NCBI GenBank assembly: GCA_035610365.1
Contig: CM069435.1
Span: 5,730,001 to 5,794,000 of the forward strand
Length of the DNA: 64,000 nt
Direction of reading: 5' to 3'
Source: Aquatica leii
Lineage: Eukaryota > Arthropoda > Insecta > Coleoptera > Lampyridae
Part shown: positions 31,880 through 44,503 of the stretch, in pieces
How positions within the stretch are numbered: position 1 is the stretch's first letter
Layout of the letters: each line of letters opens with the position of its first letter
Notes under the pieces: generated by a model
What the model was told of the DNA's origin: nothing
Database searches by the model: none
Seen by the model: the letters and a program-made list of their open reading frames with translations, nothing else
Position numbers and translations under genes: made by a program

Positions 31880-34800
31880 AATCTTTCCGTTGTTCTTTGT
31901 ATAACACTTCATATGTTTCTGGAATAATTACAAGCAACGTAACTGAGGTGATATTATTGTTGTAAAGTTCAGGTCTTCGTAACTCGTTCCAGTTGCGAGA
32001 GACCTCACTGTTGCTGTCAATCTTTCTTGTGGTGATAAGACTTTTCGCATAACAGTATCTTGCTTATAGTAGAATTCAGGTTTCCATGGGTTGCATTATT
32101 AATACAACTTTTCATTTTGGATAATTACGGTGTTGCCGTTCGTAGATAAAAGCTAAGCTTTCGTCACACGTCACAGCAGACATCTTCAGAGCCCGGAACA
32201 AACTGATTGATTTCCCCCGGTAAAAGAAAACTAGAATCTCGCTTAATATTAAAAGGATTTTTAATTATTTCAATCTTCAAGACCCCTCCGCCTTGTTAAA
32301 AGCTATTTTAGGTAGGATGTCTTTTTGAGCACTATAAAACTGTATTTGAAATAAAGTTTAATATAAGAAAAATTAAAGCAAGTAGTTTTTTAGCGTTTCA
32401 TATATGCCAAAAACGTGTAATCATGTTAAGTTAAGAAAATTAAGAATTTATTTACGAAATACCCTCCTAAATCTAAGTAAATACTATTATTTTTGTCGAG
32501 TAAGATGTAAAACAACTGTTTGCATTTGTGAACTTCCTGAGCAGGAGAATTTGTAGGTTTACTGTACAAATAGCGGTAGATAGAACCTCTGGTGTATCAA
32601 TTTTACTTGAACGCAACATTTCACTTTCCTTGCCATCGCGTTTTTTATTCGAGACAGTATGTTGTCTTAAGGTAACAAGTACAGTTTTTTAAAGTAAAGA
32701 ATTTTCGTTTTACAAAATTCTTTAATTTGTTATTAAACCTTCAAAAAGATTATTAGATTTACGTAATTAAATTATAAACAATAATTTAGAGTTGTATTAA
32801 AGAGACTTATCGTGCCTAAATTCATGTTTAGGAGCGTGAAGAATTCGTTCAAAATTTGGTATTAATGATTAGACACGTGTGCATAACTTTTCCAAAATGT
32901 AATAAAACTAAATCAATCGTACACTTCTCCAACATCTGTTTCGAATAAGATAAGAAAAAGAAGTACCCTAAGTCATCTACATTTCTCCCCTAAATAAAAC
33001 CATATCATGTAAATCTGCCATTTCCCAATTAAACAACACAGTAATTATTCAATTATTCAAAAACACATTGACTTAATCGTGAATTGTGAAAAATTGTGCA
33101 CCCGTTTAATAAATATTAAATATAAATGAATTTTGTTTAAAAGATAAACGTATAGGGATAAGATATTAGACAATAAAATATTGCTTTACCCTTGTAGCAT
33201 CATACAGAGAGGAACGCGATGGAATAGATAAGGTGGTAATTCGACAAAACCGTGGCCGTCCCTTTATTTCACAGTCGCAATGGCGATTGTCCGGTGATTT
33301 ATCGTTGTTCTTGTAGAAGTTGATGGAACTTGAGACCTACACTTAAACCGATTGAATTCCAAACCCACTGTCTTTCCCTTAATGAATTGTTTCGCAAACA
33401 GGCGTTTCCTTATACATTTTAACGTAAGGATCATTAACACCACATTTTCAATTTCCACCATTTGTGTTACATACTTTTTCATTTAACAAGAAAGTTTACC
33501 AAAACTGAAATTACTTTTAACTTCAGACAAATTACTGTCGGATAACAAGATAGAAAATTTATACCTTAAAGTATATTTTGCTAAAAACCACCCTACATAT
33601 ATGTGGGTTTCCACAAAAAGATTTCGCTCTTGATACGTTGAACACATTGAAAGTTTCTTATACGATTTCTAAATGACTTTTCTGATCCTATAAGCCGATT
33701 ACTTACTTATATAAAGATTGAAGTCCAATCACACCGCACATGACTCCCTCAGTAGGATTACGATAAATTAGGGGAGATAATAATTATTTTTTAATCATAA
33801 ATGGTTTGTTTTTGGAAAATATAATTGTTTAGGTTATTTGTTATAGTCTCGTAGCGTTTCTTTTCCTATTGGCAGCGATAGTATCGCTTATGTAGTTATT
33901 CTGACATTGACAAAGCGAGTGGAACGTCGGAAATTAAGATGAATTGGCTAACTAAATACCAGAGCTTCACAAACAATCTGCTGTTCTGTATATTTTAATG
34001 GGGCGAATAACTGCCGTAACACAACATTAACAGCGGCTAGTTTTTGATCTTGCTGACTTGCATTCGGTACAGCTGTGGGGACAGGTAGACGACTGTCGAG
34101 CAAGATTTAGGTGCGTTTTTGTGAAGAATTTGAAGTAACGATAAAGTGTCACTCGTTGCAATTAAGACGTCAATAATTTTAAGCACTTCCTAGTATTATA
34201 TAAATAGAAAATGCAACAAGAATCTTGAAAAACTGCAACACACTTAACTGCTTCTCAGCAGGAAATTAAACGTCTAAGTACACTTGGTTGCATAATGACA
34301 GCGAAATATTCTCTGCATGAACATCATAAATCATACTCAAAAACAGTTAATGACTAAAATGATTATTATCGTTAGTAAAATAAAAACAAATCCTAAAGTA
34401 AAATGTGTGGAGACATAAAAAACGGTGTCATTAACATTTTAGTCGAAGTAATTCATCACAGTTATTTTGACAGTGTGATAACAAGTACAAGTACGATTCA
34501 TCCACTCATTAGCACCGGAGATTTTAAAATATATTAATAGAATTTTAAAAAAAACTAATTTGATGACACGTACTGTGATGGTAAAGCGCTGATACCGACA
34601 TTCTTAGAATTTACCGATTAATTGTGGTTACAGGTTTTTTGCGGTTGGTAAATCAAACTAGTATTGAAAGTTGTATTTCTAAATGCTGTCACAAATATGT
34701 CTAAAATATCAATAACAATTAATCATAATTTTTCTTCTGTAAATACTACAAAAATACTGAAAGATCGGTTATTTTGTACCAATGGTTGGTATTGTAAAAA

Positions 34801-34905
34801 ATGTAATTTGTGATTACTTGTATGTAATTTTTGAATTTTTTAGTATTGCAATTGCTTCAATTTTTTTCGACTCTATTTGGGCAAGTAACGTATACAACTC
34901 TACAA
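31880..34905. other. Long AT-rich gene-free stretch
   Basis: No supported gene in about 3 kb. A frame at 33264-33482 (minus, 72 aa) has no recognisable domain and is probably chance. Some decayed TE sequence may be present, but I could not identify it. Confidence 0.4.
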
Positions 34906-34909
34906 AAGT

Positions 34910-35330
34910 CAACTAAGCATTACTTAACAGTCTTAACACCCTTCTTAGATGACAAGTAACAATTTCAACCCCTGCTTCCCACAGTCCCCCAAAGTGGGCT
35001 AAATGCGGTGCTATAAAATGCGAATCCTTTTTGTATTTATTTGAAGCAAGTGTTATGCAAATTTGACAATTTTAGAACTGGCATCCAGGAACGTTGCGAC
35101 GTTATCGGAATAAATTTTCAAGGGCATGCCCCGACGTGTACTAATTTTTTTAAACCAAAAACAAAAGCATCACTGATTCGAAATGTACGGCCTTAGTTTT
35201 TAGACTCGGCCTTTTCGATCCTTGAGCGTTAAAGAGCCCGCATAATCAGTGTCTACAGTTGCAAAAGGAAAACTAGGCTTCAGTCTATCTGTCGATAAGT
35301 TACCCATTATAAAACCCTGCAGTTTAGGAG
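34910..35330 (-). pseudogene. BEL/Pao integrase fragment
   Basis: The minus strand reads GFIMGNLSTDRLKPSFPFAT followed by VDTDYAGSLTLKDRKGR, the BEL/Pao integrase core start (MGxLPxxRVxPxxPFxxxGVDYAGP, with a catalytic D), then ISTRRGMPLKIYSDNVATFL (second catalytic D in SDN), and further on HRI-stop-PTLGDCGKQGLK, the remains of APHFGGLWEAGVK with the catalytic E. Stops and shifts are frequent. The upstream part of the polyprotein lies beyond the R1-like insertion at 39167-39760; the target duplication interrupts the integrase just ahead of GFIMGNL. Confidence 0.75.
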
Positions 35331-35594
35331 CAAGTCGAATTGACGGATATACAAGAGGACTTTTATCTGGTCAAGCAAACTACAACAATAAGATCGCAAA
35401 CTCAAAAACGTGGCGAAAGTAGCCAGATATACAAAGTTGTTTATAACGGATCAGATTTAGATATCTAGATAGAACTTACGCATTTAAGGGACAAAACAAA
35501 GGAAGATAAATGGATAGCACTACACCATATTAGATCAATGAGTGTCGAGCGTTTTCGTAAGATGGTGGATGCCTCTTCCACTACTCAAATACGA

Positions 35595-36320
35595 ACGTGT
35601 GCATTTACACGACAAAATCAAAAACACCTGTTGTAGTTAAACAGAAAAAGAACTCAACCAGAAATACAAGCGCAATTATCGTAAAAGAACAAGGAGAAGA
35701 CTATAAAAGCACACTCAACAGGGTGAGAGAAATTCTCACAGGTACAGAAGCTAGCAAAGCTATACGTGGAATAAGGAGACAAAAAAGTCCTCATAATAAC
35801 TGATAAGAATCAAGAAGCAGTAAAAACTCTGCAAGAAACAATTAAAACAGAAGAAATTCTCTAAACGTTACAGAGACCGGTAAACCATCCAGATGGAAAC
35901 TATACACTTGAGGAGTTTAGATGCTCTAGTGAGCAAAGAAAAAGTAATTGCTGCCATATAAGCAAAATTAGGTGCCGCTCTAGGCCAACCCATTAAAATC
36001 GGCGAATTAAGACCTAACGCAAACGACACTCAGGCTACTACACTCGTGATGAGTAAAGAGATAGCGGGATAGTCCGATGCAAACTTGAAAAACAAGGAAA
36101 CATGGAAAGATGTTTTAAGTGCTGGTCCTATGCATATGGACAGGAAGGACATTCTGCAAAAATATGTAAAAACGAGGTATTCTGTATAGTTTGCAACAAG
36201 AACGGTCATAAAGCTGACAACGGTAAATGTATCGTATTTCGAAGGTCATTATTGCAGGCAAAAAAAGATATATTATATCAAACCACGGAAGAAATAGACC
36301 CATCAGTAAAGTGTTAGTAA
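35595..36320 (+). pseudogene. R1-like ORF1 (gag-like) relic
   Basis: The 35597-35803 frame contains TSAIIVKEQGEDYKSTLNRV and REILTGTEASKAIRGIRR, the conserved central part of R1-clade ORF1 proteins. After frameshifts and stops, zinc knuckles appear at 36102-36240: CFKCWSYAYGQEGHSAKIC and CIVCNKNGHKADNGKC, which bind element RNA. Many stop codons occur between about 35800 and 36100. Confidence 0.75.
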
Positions 36321-38963
36321 TACAACTTAACGCGAACAGGAGCAAAGCGGCACACCACATAGTTACCCTTCTGGCTGCCAGAAGAAAGTGTGATTTTATT
36401 GCCCTAAGTGAATCAAATATCGTAAGATGCAAGGGAAAAAGCAATACTTATGTTAATGAGAATAAAGCGGTTGCAATTATTCAAACTAGTCATAAACAAC
36501 CTGTGATAAACTATTTTACAAGTGATTGTTTGATGTGTGTGGATGTTCAAAAATATGTTCTGTACAGCGTATACATAAGTCCAAACTGCACGTTTACACT
36601 GTTTACTATCTGTCGGATAAACAAGAACACCTAAAAGTTACCAAAAAGCAAAGAAAACAAATCATAATAACAGGAGATTTTAATGCCAAACACACCTACT
36701 GGGGCGGAGAGGTTACCAACACTCGTGGAGAAGCATTATTGAAATGGGCATGCTCTGTAGACCTGGTAATTCTAAATGATGGCAAGACACCCACTCTGGT
36801 TCGACATAACGGATCGTCTTATATTGACCTCACAATGGTCAGCGAAGATGCAGCGGCATTAAAACCGACTTGGAAAGTAGCGGAAGACGAAATATCCCTA
36901 AGTTACCATTTATTCGTTATACTAAACATGCCAGAAAAAGAGAAGAATGCAATCAAGTACACATACGGTAAGCCAGATATAGAAAAGCTAAACAAGCTAT
37001 TCGACGACAAGAAAGAAAAGTACGGAGTAGGTGGTAATGAATTAATTAAAAAAGTGTATAGAAAGTGTACACCACGTATGCGATGCGGGGAGGACTACAA
37101 GATGCCTTATTGGTGTTCGGAAGAAATCCAAACGCGCATCGCTGAAGTTAAAATGAAAAGGAAAATATTTGAACGAACTAAAAGGAAAGAGAAATGAAAA
37201 TAAAGATGCAAAAACAATCACACAAGCTAAAAGAAAACAGTGGCTGAGCCTGTGTAACCAACTAGAAAAAGATATCTTTGGCGACCGCTATAAAATTGTC
37301 AGGGCACAGTTAAGACTTCCAAACCCGAAGACGTCACTGCTTCCTCGTGAATGTGAAGAAAAATTTAACAGTCTATTTATGGCTGGAACAGAGGGCCTAG
37401 ATATGATGATAAGACAAACGACGATCTCGGAATGTAATGCTTTCAGCGAAATAGAAATAACAACCGCATGTAAAAAAAAATAAGATAGGAAAGGCTCCCG
37501 GACCAGATGGTATACCACCTGAAGTAATAAAAAGTCTAGTCCCAAGATACAGAATATTTTCTTAAGGTATTTAATCACCAACTAAAGTTGAATTCGTTCC
37601 CAGATATATGGAAAAAATCCAAACTAATCCTAATATCGAAACCCAGAAAAACGAAGGAGGAAACAGCGAAGTATAGACCGACATGCCTTATTAATGTGGT
37701 AGCTAAGCTTTATGAAAATCTCTTGAATCAGAGATTATTGGAGGAAATAGAGGCAAAAGAAGGATTTCACCGGAATCAGTACGGTTTTCGTAAAGGCAAA
37801 AGTACGACTGATGCTATAGAACACGTTGTTCGCAAAACTGCAGATAAAGAAAGAAAGTGGAATGCCCTAATTTTAATAGATGTTAGAAACGCATTTAACA
37901 CGGCGTCATTGGAAAAAATCCTAAAAAAGCTCCGGAAGATAAAGATTAGCAACTACCTTGTGATTGTAATCGAAGCGTACTTTACAAACCGTACAGTACA
38001 GCTACCATCTAAAGCTAGAAAAAAAGTCGCCGACGGCATCCCGCAGGGCTCAGTCCTTGGACCAACCTTGTGGAACGTCCTCTACGACGATGTTATATCG
38101 ATATGCGTCCCAGAAGACGTCGAATTAATCTGTTATGCAGACGATCTGGCCGTGTCTGTGACAGCCAAAAACGCAGAAGATCTCGTTATCGTTAAACTAT
38201 GGATGGAACAAAATAACTTAGAAATAGCTGTAGAAAAAACCGTATGCGATAAAGCTAGAAGAACAGAAAGAACGTTGTGCACCCTGTTACCAAATCTTCG
38301 GGGACTAAGTTCTAATAAAAGAAGAGTTTTAGCACTTTCTACTCAATCAATTGCACTATACGGAGTGCCTATATGGGTAGAGGCAATGCAAATACAGCGA
38401 TATCGAAATAAGATTGGGACAACCCAAAGACTAAAGGCTCTTAGAGTATGCTGTGGATACAGACGGCTTCAACTGGATTGATACCAATCCACCTTATAGC
38501 CGATGAAAGAAAGCGCTACTCCGACCAGCGACAAGACACGAATAAGATAGATAGGATAAAAGAGAGAAGCATTACGTATAAAAAATGGCAGGAAGAATGG
38601 GATACCACAACACATCGGCTAATCCCAAAAATAGGAAGCTGGTTAGAAAAAAAACATGGCCAGGTGTCCTTTCATTTGACACAGTGTCTAACAGCCTATG
38701 GAGTATTCTCATCATACACATACAGAATAGGAAAGAAACTAAATCCAAAATGTGTCTACTGCACGGAAATAAACGACACTCCAGAGCACACAATGTTTCA
38801 TTGTAAAAAATGAAAAAATAAGAGACACACGCTATCAAAAACTCTAAACGGCCAAAAAGTGATGCCAGAAAATATGTTAGAGCTTATGATTAAAAATAAA
38901 AACAATTTGGAAGTGATAAAAAGCTACCTGGAAAGAATCATGCAAGGGAAAGAACAAGATTAG
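36308..38963 (+). pseudogene. R1-like ORF2: endonuclease, RT, C-terminal zinc finger
   Basis: Endonuclease: VLVIQLNANRSKAAHHIVTL, FIALSESNI (catalytic E), then after a shift at about 36600 IIITGDFNAKHTYWGG and NGSSYIDLTMVSE, followed by a degraded SYH in place of SDH. RT after shifts at about 37190, 37480 and 37570: APGPDGIPPEVIKSL, KYRPTCLINVVAKLYENLL, QYGFRKGKSTTDAIEHV, ILIDVRNAFNTASLEKI, DGIPQGSVLGPTLWNVLYDD and ICYADDLAVSV near 38130. After a shift at about 38470 the C-terminus holds CVYCTEINDTPEHTMFHC, a CCHC finger typical of R1-clade proteins. The reading frame ends at TAG 38961-38963. At least four frameshifts inactivate it. Confidence 0.85.
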
Positions 38964-39166
38964 TTACGCACAGAAAATGTACAGTAAAGCAAAAAACTAG
39001 AAAATACCTGTAGATGGTTATGCCGACAAGGCGGGAACTCTACAGCGTAGAAGCATACGGAAAGGTTTTGGCCGGTAGGCATGCCCAAGAGGGTATGAGT
39101 CACTACCCTACATCAGGGAAAACATAAGTTTTCCTCTTCGCAAAAAAAAAAGTTTAGGAGCAAGTC

Positions 39167-39760
39167 TAAAACACTGCATGCATGAATGCACTACTACGTA
39201 TATTAGCAAGCAAATTGAAATATCTATCAAATGAAAAATTTTCGACTTGTAAAATATTTAGATCACTAACAACCATGTTTTTCTGGAGAAGTTCGGAAGT
39301 AGTTTCTTTAGGAACAGGCCAAGAAGACTCCTGGCCCTTCTACATAATTCCTCTAGACAGTAAATCAGCTGAGTAAACAATTCTCCAAATGTAATGTAAT
39401 GTCTCCACGCGACGAGAAACAAAAGTTTTTAACTGGTTTGGAAAGATTTTAATCCATCCCATAACGATCATTGAACCAGTCCATCTGCAGCAACTGATTA
39501 CCTAGTAATCAAAAATCTATAGACATGATTTACTTAAATCGACTTAGCATCAGCGCATTACAAAGTTCTAGTCTTGGAACCGTTGTTGTCTTCAAAGGAG
39601 CTACCTTCTTTTTTGAACATAAGAGTTTACAACGAACCTTGCCTTAAGGTACAGACCATATGCCATAGTTAGCGTCCGAGAAGCCATGTATTTCCATAGA
39701 CAAAAGATTTACGCAAATTGTATGACTAAGAATTTTCAACTGATTGAGAGTCACCAACTC
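39167..39760 (-). pseudogene. BEL/Pao RNase H region, continuation
   Basis: The minus strand reads LLSMEIHGFSDANYGIW (RNase H start with catalytic D), then LLCSKKKVAPLKTTTVPRLE and LCNALMLSRF, the distinctive BEL/Pao KSRVAPLKxxTxPRLELC block. Next come WIKIFPNQLKTFVSRRVETL and YSADLLSRGI (the NPADLLSRG end of RNase H). It is the upstream part of the same polyprotein as 34910-35330, split by the R1-like insertion. RT upstream of it (above 39760) is not recognised. Confidence 0.72.
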
Positions 39761-40007
39761 TGAACGAAAATTGATCCACTTTATGCAGATATCACCAAGA
39801 ATGCTCTTGTCCCACCCTAATTTATGGTTTAGCGACCACCGTGCGGGCCAAATACTTACGAAGCCTCATAAAGAATAATTCAATTTCGTGATTTTAGTCT
39901 GATTAATATATTATACTCAATAATCATTGTTAAAATTCTATGACAAACCATGCATTTTGGTACATGCATTGGAACCAAGATCCAATGCATGCGGATGAAT
40001 GTAATCA

Positions 40008-40405
40008 GTCTAAAAAAGCTCAAATCAAGACACCACTTTATCAAAAACGATTAAAAAAGTTTACAATTCTAAATATTGGTTCTGTTAAACAAACTTGTTG
40101 CTGGTAGTAAACAGATCATAAAAACTATATTCCGGCTGAAGAATTGTGTGGTGTTATTTATGCAGCTCACAAAACTGTTAGACACTGTGGACATGACAGA
40201 TTATTGGCTAAGACATATGCTGTCACTAAACGAATTATTAATCTGTATTTATTATGTGTGTAACATGTCAAGAAAAGAAGACAAAAAAAGAGAGGTTTAG
40301 TTTTACATGCTGAAATAAACAGTAGGTGCCAAGTGGATCTAATTGATTTTCAGACTCAATCTTACTTTAAAAAAGAATTTTTCTTAATGACCATGTTACT
40401 CTGTT
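40008..40405 (+). pseudogene. Ginger/KRBA2-like integrase relic
   Basis: The plus frame reads KTPLYQKRLKKFTILNIGSV, then EELCGVIYAAHKTVRHCGHD and RLLAKTYAVTKRIINLYLLC then VTCQEKKTKKRGLVLHAE, an H2C2 zinc-binding domain (H, H, CxxC), followed by INSRCQVDLIDFQTQ, the start of the integrase core with catalytic D. This word order matches proteins often annotated KRAB-A domain-containing protein 2-like, derived from Ginger DNA transposons or Gypsy-type integrases. Two stops occur near 40095. It stops at about 40405, only 40 bases before a Gypsy primer binding site, so a rearrangement lies between. Confidence 0.65.
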
Positions 40406-40446
40406 TCATTTTCAAATATGAACTGATTTCGATTATTGTTATAACC

Positions 40447-40464
40447 TGGCGCCCAACGTGGGGC
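40447..40464 (+). promoter_or_regulatory. Primer binding site, tRNA-Lys
   Basis: TGGCGCCCAACGTGGGGC matches the complement of the 3' end (including CCA) of insect-type tRNA-Lys over all 18 bases, as recalled from known tRNA-Lys. Confidence 0.85.
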
Positions 40465-40979
40465 CTGAATAAATTTAATAAAACTGATCAATCATTGACG
40501 GAATTTTTCCTATTTAGTGTTAGTAAACGTAGTGTTTTAATGTTCATGAGTTTGAAGGTTAACGAATACTTGTGTTGCGAGGAATGTTATATTTCTGACC
40601 CTCAACGATAGCAGGTAGAAGTTTACTAGATAAACGGGTATTTACCCTTTGCGAACTGTATTGTGTAAAACCTTTTTTTTATTTAAATCAAACGTTTAAG
40701 TAAATACAGTGTCGTAGTTTCGAGGATTTATTTGCAAGTTTGCAATTACTTTTAAATTTTAGCACAAGGTTCAATTACTATGAAAGTTTTTTTTAATCCG
40801 CACCAGTACTGTTGCGCTGTTTATTAACGGATTCATCTTTCTCTGTATTATTTCATTAACCTTCGCACGTTTGATAAAATATTCTATCATTTTTATTGTG
40901 GTTTACGAGTAGGCTTGCATGTCTCATATTTGAGGACAAAAACCCTTGGAAAAACCACTCAAAGACTCTAGTGCTCGTA

Positions 40980-43900
40980 AAGTGAGTGTTCGGTGCCGTT
41001 ATTGTAAAGTGTTTAGTCATTCCACCGAAAAAACTTGCTCGTAAAGCGATTGACAAGAGTGAACCAACTACGTCGCTCAAAACGGAATCAATTTCTCAAC
41101 GTGTAGATGTAGATACTACGATTTCTTTGACAATTTCGTGTTTCGGTTGTGGAACACCCGGTTACGTTCGATCTAAATTTCCAAAGTGCAACGTGTCCGA
41201 ATCTGCTTCGGCGTCTATAAATTTTACTGAATTTAGTGTAAACGCAATATCTCCTCATAGACCAATAGTGTTTATTGACGTTTTCAACTCTCACGGTTTT
41301 GGAATTCTGGATACGGGAGCCAAGCAAAGTGTCGCCAGCCAATCATTATATCAAGTGCTGAAAGAAAACAATCAAACATTTGTGCGTGATCGAGTTGTAG
41401 TTAAACTAGCTGACGGCAGTAACACCGAACAAGATGTTATGGTAGTGACAGTAAACGTACTTTTAAAGCATCGCGTAATACCTACAAAATTTATTATTTT
41501 GCCTAACTCGCAAGTTCAATCAACATTGTTAGGGATTGAATTTATGCAAAATGCTGAAATAGTTATCGATGTTGCTCAAGGAAAATGGCGTTTCTCTACT
41601 GACCCAACACAAGATTTTGTTCTTGATTTTGAAACCTCTATGGAGGATACAATTCTTATTTCGGTTCATGCGTTCAATCCGCTTCGTGCTGATGAAGGTT
41701 ATGTTAAGTGGAAAAGAAGTGATTCAACTAAACGCTTTATTAAATTTGAACCATGAGATCTTCAAGCAAAGGGAAGGTACAACAGAACTTGCAGAGCATT
41801 GCATCGACACTGGAGATTATTCTCCAATATCTACACCACCTTATGAAATGACGGCTAACAACAAAGAAATATTACGCAAAGAAATTGAGAAAATGTTAGA
41901 GCATAACGTAATAGAAGAGTGTGAAACGCCATGGGCTTCTCCCGTAGTGCTTGTACCCAAGAAAAACGGAGAAGTACGAGTGTGCGTTGGTTATCGAAAG
42001 CTAAATGCAATTAGTAAACCCGATTTGTATCCGTTACTGCGTATAGATGATTTATTGCACTCTACCGGTAAAATCTTCGATCAGGTTACCATCAGGTAAA
42101 AGTGCGCGAATCGGATTGAGACAAAACTGCATTTGTGTGTCCGTTTGGAACTTTTCGTTATCGGGTAATACCGTTAGGTCTACAAAACGCGCCGGCGACG
42201 TTTCAAAGACTAATTGATCATTTTCGTCGTGGTTTAGGTAACATACTAATATTAGCCTATTTAGACGACGTTATTGTCTTATCTGAGAGTTTCGAACATC
42301 ATCTAAATGACTTAACAAAGGTGTTAGGACACGTTATTTTAAAAGATGGGATTCAAGTAGATCCAGAAAAAACAGCTACTATTTCCGCTATGAAAAGACC
42401 ACGAAACGTTAAAGATGTTAAATCGTTTCTTCAAACCTGTTCTTGGTATAGACGATTTATCGAAAACTTCGCCGACCTTTAACGGATTTATTAAAGAAAA
42501 ACACCGTTTGGATTTGGGAAACACTACAACAGAAATCTTTTCAAAAACTAAAAGAAGCTTTAATCTCGCCAGAATTTCTGCAGCAGAATGATAGTACCAA
42601 ACCATACGTTCTGAAGACCGACGCATCCGCTTATGCTTTGGGTGCCGTATTCTACAAGGAGAAGATTCTAAACAACGGTCTATTGAATATGCCTCAAGAC
42701 TTCTAACTTCTGTTGAACGCAATTACAGTTGCACCGAACGATAAGCTTTATGTATAGTGTGGAGTTTAAACAAGTTTAGAGAATACGTAGACAATTCATC
42801 CGTTATAGTAACAACGAACCACCAACCTTTAAAATGGTTGTTAAGTTTGAAGTCTCCAACAGGTCGACTTGCTCGGTCGGCAATGTTAATTCAAGGTTAC
42901 AACCTCAAAGTTGAATATCTTCTAGGTAAATGTAAATTTGTAGCTGACATGTTATCACGACCTGTATGCGAGCATGTTGACGATGTGACAAGTTGTGACC
43001 TTTGCAACATATCTATAGATATTCCTCATTGAAATGCTTCTGACATTCGGGACGCACAATTTCAAGACAAAGATATAGAGAAGATAATTCAAGCTTTTGA
43101 GAGTAACGATAACGCCGATTTTGAAAAATGGACTGATCGCGCATACATTATATCTGAGGTGTTCTTTATCGTTATGCCTCGGATGATGAAGAAGAAGCTC
43201 AGTAAGTTATTCCGGCTCAAGAAAGAAAGCGTCTGTTAGAAAAATATCACGATGCTCTAACTGCTGCCCATTATGGTACCGAACGAACACTACACAGGTA
43301 GGTTTTTTGGTATGCGTCGCTATGTGTACGATTATGTGAGTTCGTGTACAGAAAGTCAACGTTACAAAACAGTAAATCATAAACCTGCTGGGTTAGTTCA
43401 AACACCTGTTTTCAATCGCCGATTCGAAGTTCTGGCTATAGACTTATTTGGTCCTTTTCCCGAGGCTATTCTTGGTAAAAAATGGATTTTTATAGTGGAG
43501 GACACTTGTAGTAAATGGGTCGAATTGTTTGCATTAAAACAAGCTACAGCCGATGAATGCGCAAAAGTTCTCGTCAATGAAGTGTTTCTTCGAATTGGCG
43601 TACCTACACAAATTACTAGTGACAACGGTAGTCAATTTGTTTCTTCAGTAATGCAAAAGGTTTGCCATTGTTTGAACATCAAGCAGAACCTTATTCCTTT
43701 ATACCATCTTAAACCCCGTCTAGCTATTATGGTAAAAGATGATCATACTGCTGCATACCTAACTTTTGGTCGAGACTTACGTACTCCTGACAAAGTCCAG
43801 CATGATTTAAGAAAAGTGTCAGATACAGAAAACTTTATACCGCAAATTACGCCTTTCCTACAAGAAATGGCTTAAACCTGGCAAGAAGCCAGAACCGACC

Positions 43901-44240
43901 ACCAATTACAACAAGATCGACGTAAGGTGTACGCTGGTCTCAAACGCCAACCTTTCGTAGAATATGAAGTTAACGACAAGTGTTGGTCACGACTCGGTTA
44001 TTGAGTAGTAGCGCTAAACAATTGTCTTCTAAGTTCTACCCGCGTCGATTATCTTTAAGAAGATATCCCCAGTATCAGATCAACTGGCATCAACTGATAA
44101 TCCTACCGTGCCTCTTGGTGTATACCATGTATCAGCTTTGACGCAGTACCAACGCGAAGTAAACCAAGCTCCGCTGATACCGATACGAAAACGTGGTCGA
44201 CCAAAGAAGAGAAAGACCCGCAGAAGAAATTGATGCCTGA
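40980..44240 (+). pseudogene. Gypsy gag-pol polyprotein, frameshifted
   Basis: The gag capsid part is missing. Two zinc knuckles remain: CRYCKVFSHSTEKTC near 40995 and a degenerate CFGCGTPGYVRSKFPKC near 41140. Protease follows: GFGILDTGAKQSVASQSLY (DTG intact). RT spans 41569-42482 with shifts: VPKKNGEVRVCVGYRKLNAI, a broken SGYHQVKV region, CPFGTFRYRVIPLGLQNAPA and LAYLDDVIVLSE. RNase H (about 42600-42990) has KTDASAYALG and VTTNHQPLKWLL. Integrase (43273-43875) has CTESQRYKT, FEVLAIDLFGPFPEA (first D) and PTQITSDNGSQFVS (second D). The segment with the catalytic E is deleted, jumping from NLIPLYHLKP to HTAAYLTFGRDLRTP. Several frameshifts and stops; non-functional. Confidence 0.82.
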
Positions 44241-44271
44241 ACGGGACGTTATAGCCATCAAAGGGGGACAG

Positions 44272-44503
44272 TGTAACGTGCCTTCCTACGCTACTGATGG
44301 TAACAACGTTAAACCCCATAAGGTTACCAGGGACTGAGGGGTAGTCGGTCAATACCTGGCATGGTTTTTGTTTATTGTGTACCCTGCTGTTTACCTTATT
44401 ATTAATAAAAATCAACTACGTTTGCAAAGTGTTTAAATTCTGTTCAATAACCGAACCCGCGGCAAGTAGAAGGAACTTTACATCTTTCCTCCTGTTATAA
44501 CCG
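44272..44503 (+). repeat. Putative 3' LTR of Gypsy
   Basis: Starts TGTAACG directly after a purine-rich tract and ends at GTTATAACC, the same word that precedes the 5' primer binding site. It contains AATAAAAATC, a possible polyadenylation region. Without a full 5' LTR for comparison, the boundaries are inferred. Confidence 0.5.

Larger units (their letters stand above)
35337..39150 (+). mobile_element. R1-like non-LTR retrotransposon inserted in BEL/Pao
   Basis: Flanked by AGTTTAGGAGCAAGTC (35321-35336 and 39151-39166), a 15-16 bp target duplication, and ending in a poly(A) run of 10 A at about 39142-39151. It carries ORF1 and ORF2 relics, so it is close to full length (3.8 kb), although the 5' end of ORF1 appears truncated. 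It disrupts the integrase of the minus-strand BEL/Pao copy. Confidence 0.88.
40406..44503 (+). mobile_element. Decayed Gypsy element, 5' LTR mostly lost
   Basis: A tRNA-Lys-type primer binding site at 40447, gag knuckles, protease, RT, RNase H and integrase in order, a polypurine tract (AAGGGGGACAG at 44261-44271) and a putative 3' LTR from TGTAACG 44272 to about 44503. The sequences just before the primer site (GTTATAACC) and at the end of the 3' LTR (GTTATAACC) agree, but only about 40 bases of 5' LTR fit between the integrase relic and the primer site, so the 5' end is truncated. Confidence 0.72.

Noticed and set aside
33841-34150. Possible BEL/Pao integrase C-terminus on the minus strand
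   Set aside because: Translations did not show the expected conserved words; left as unassigned.
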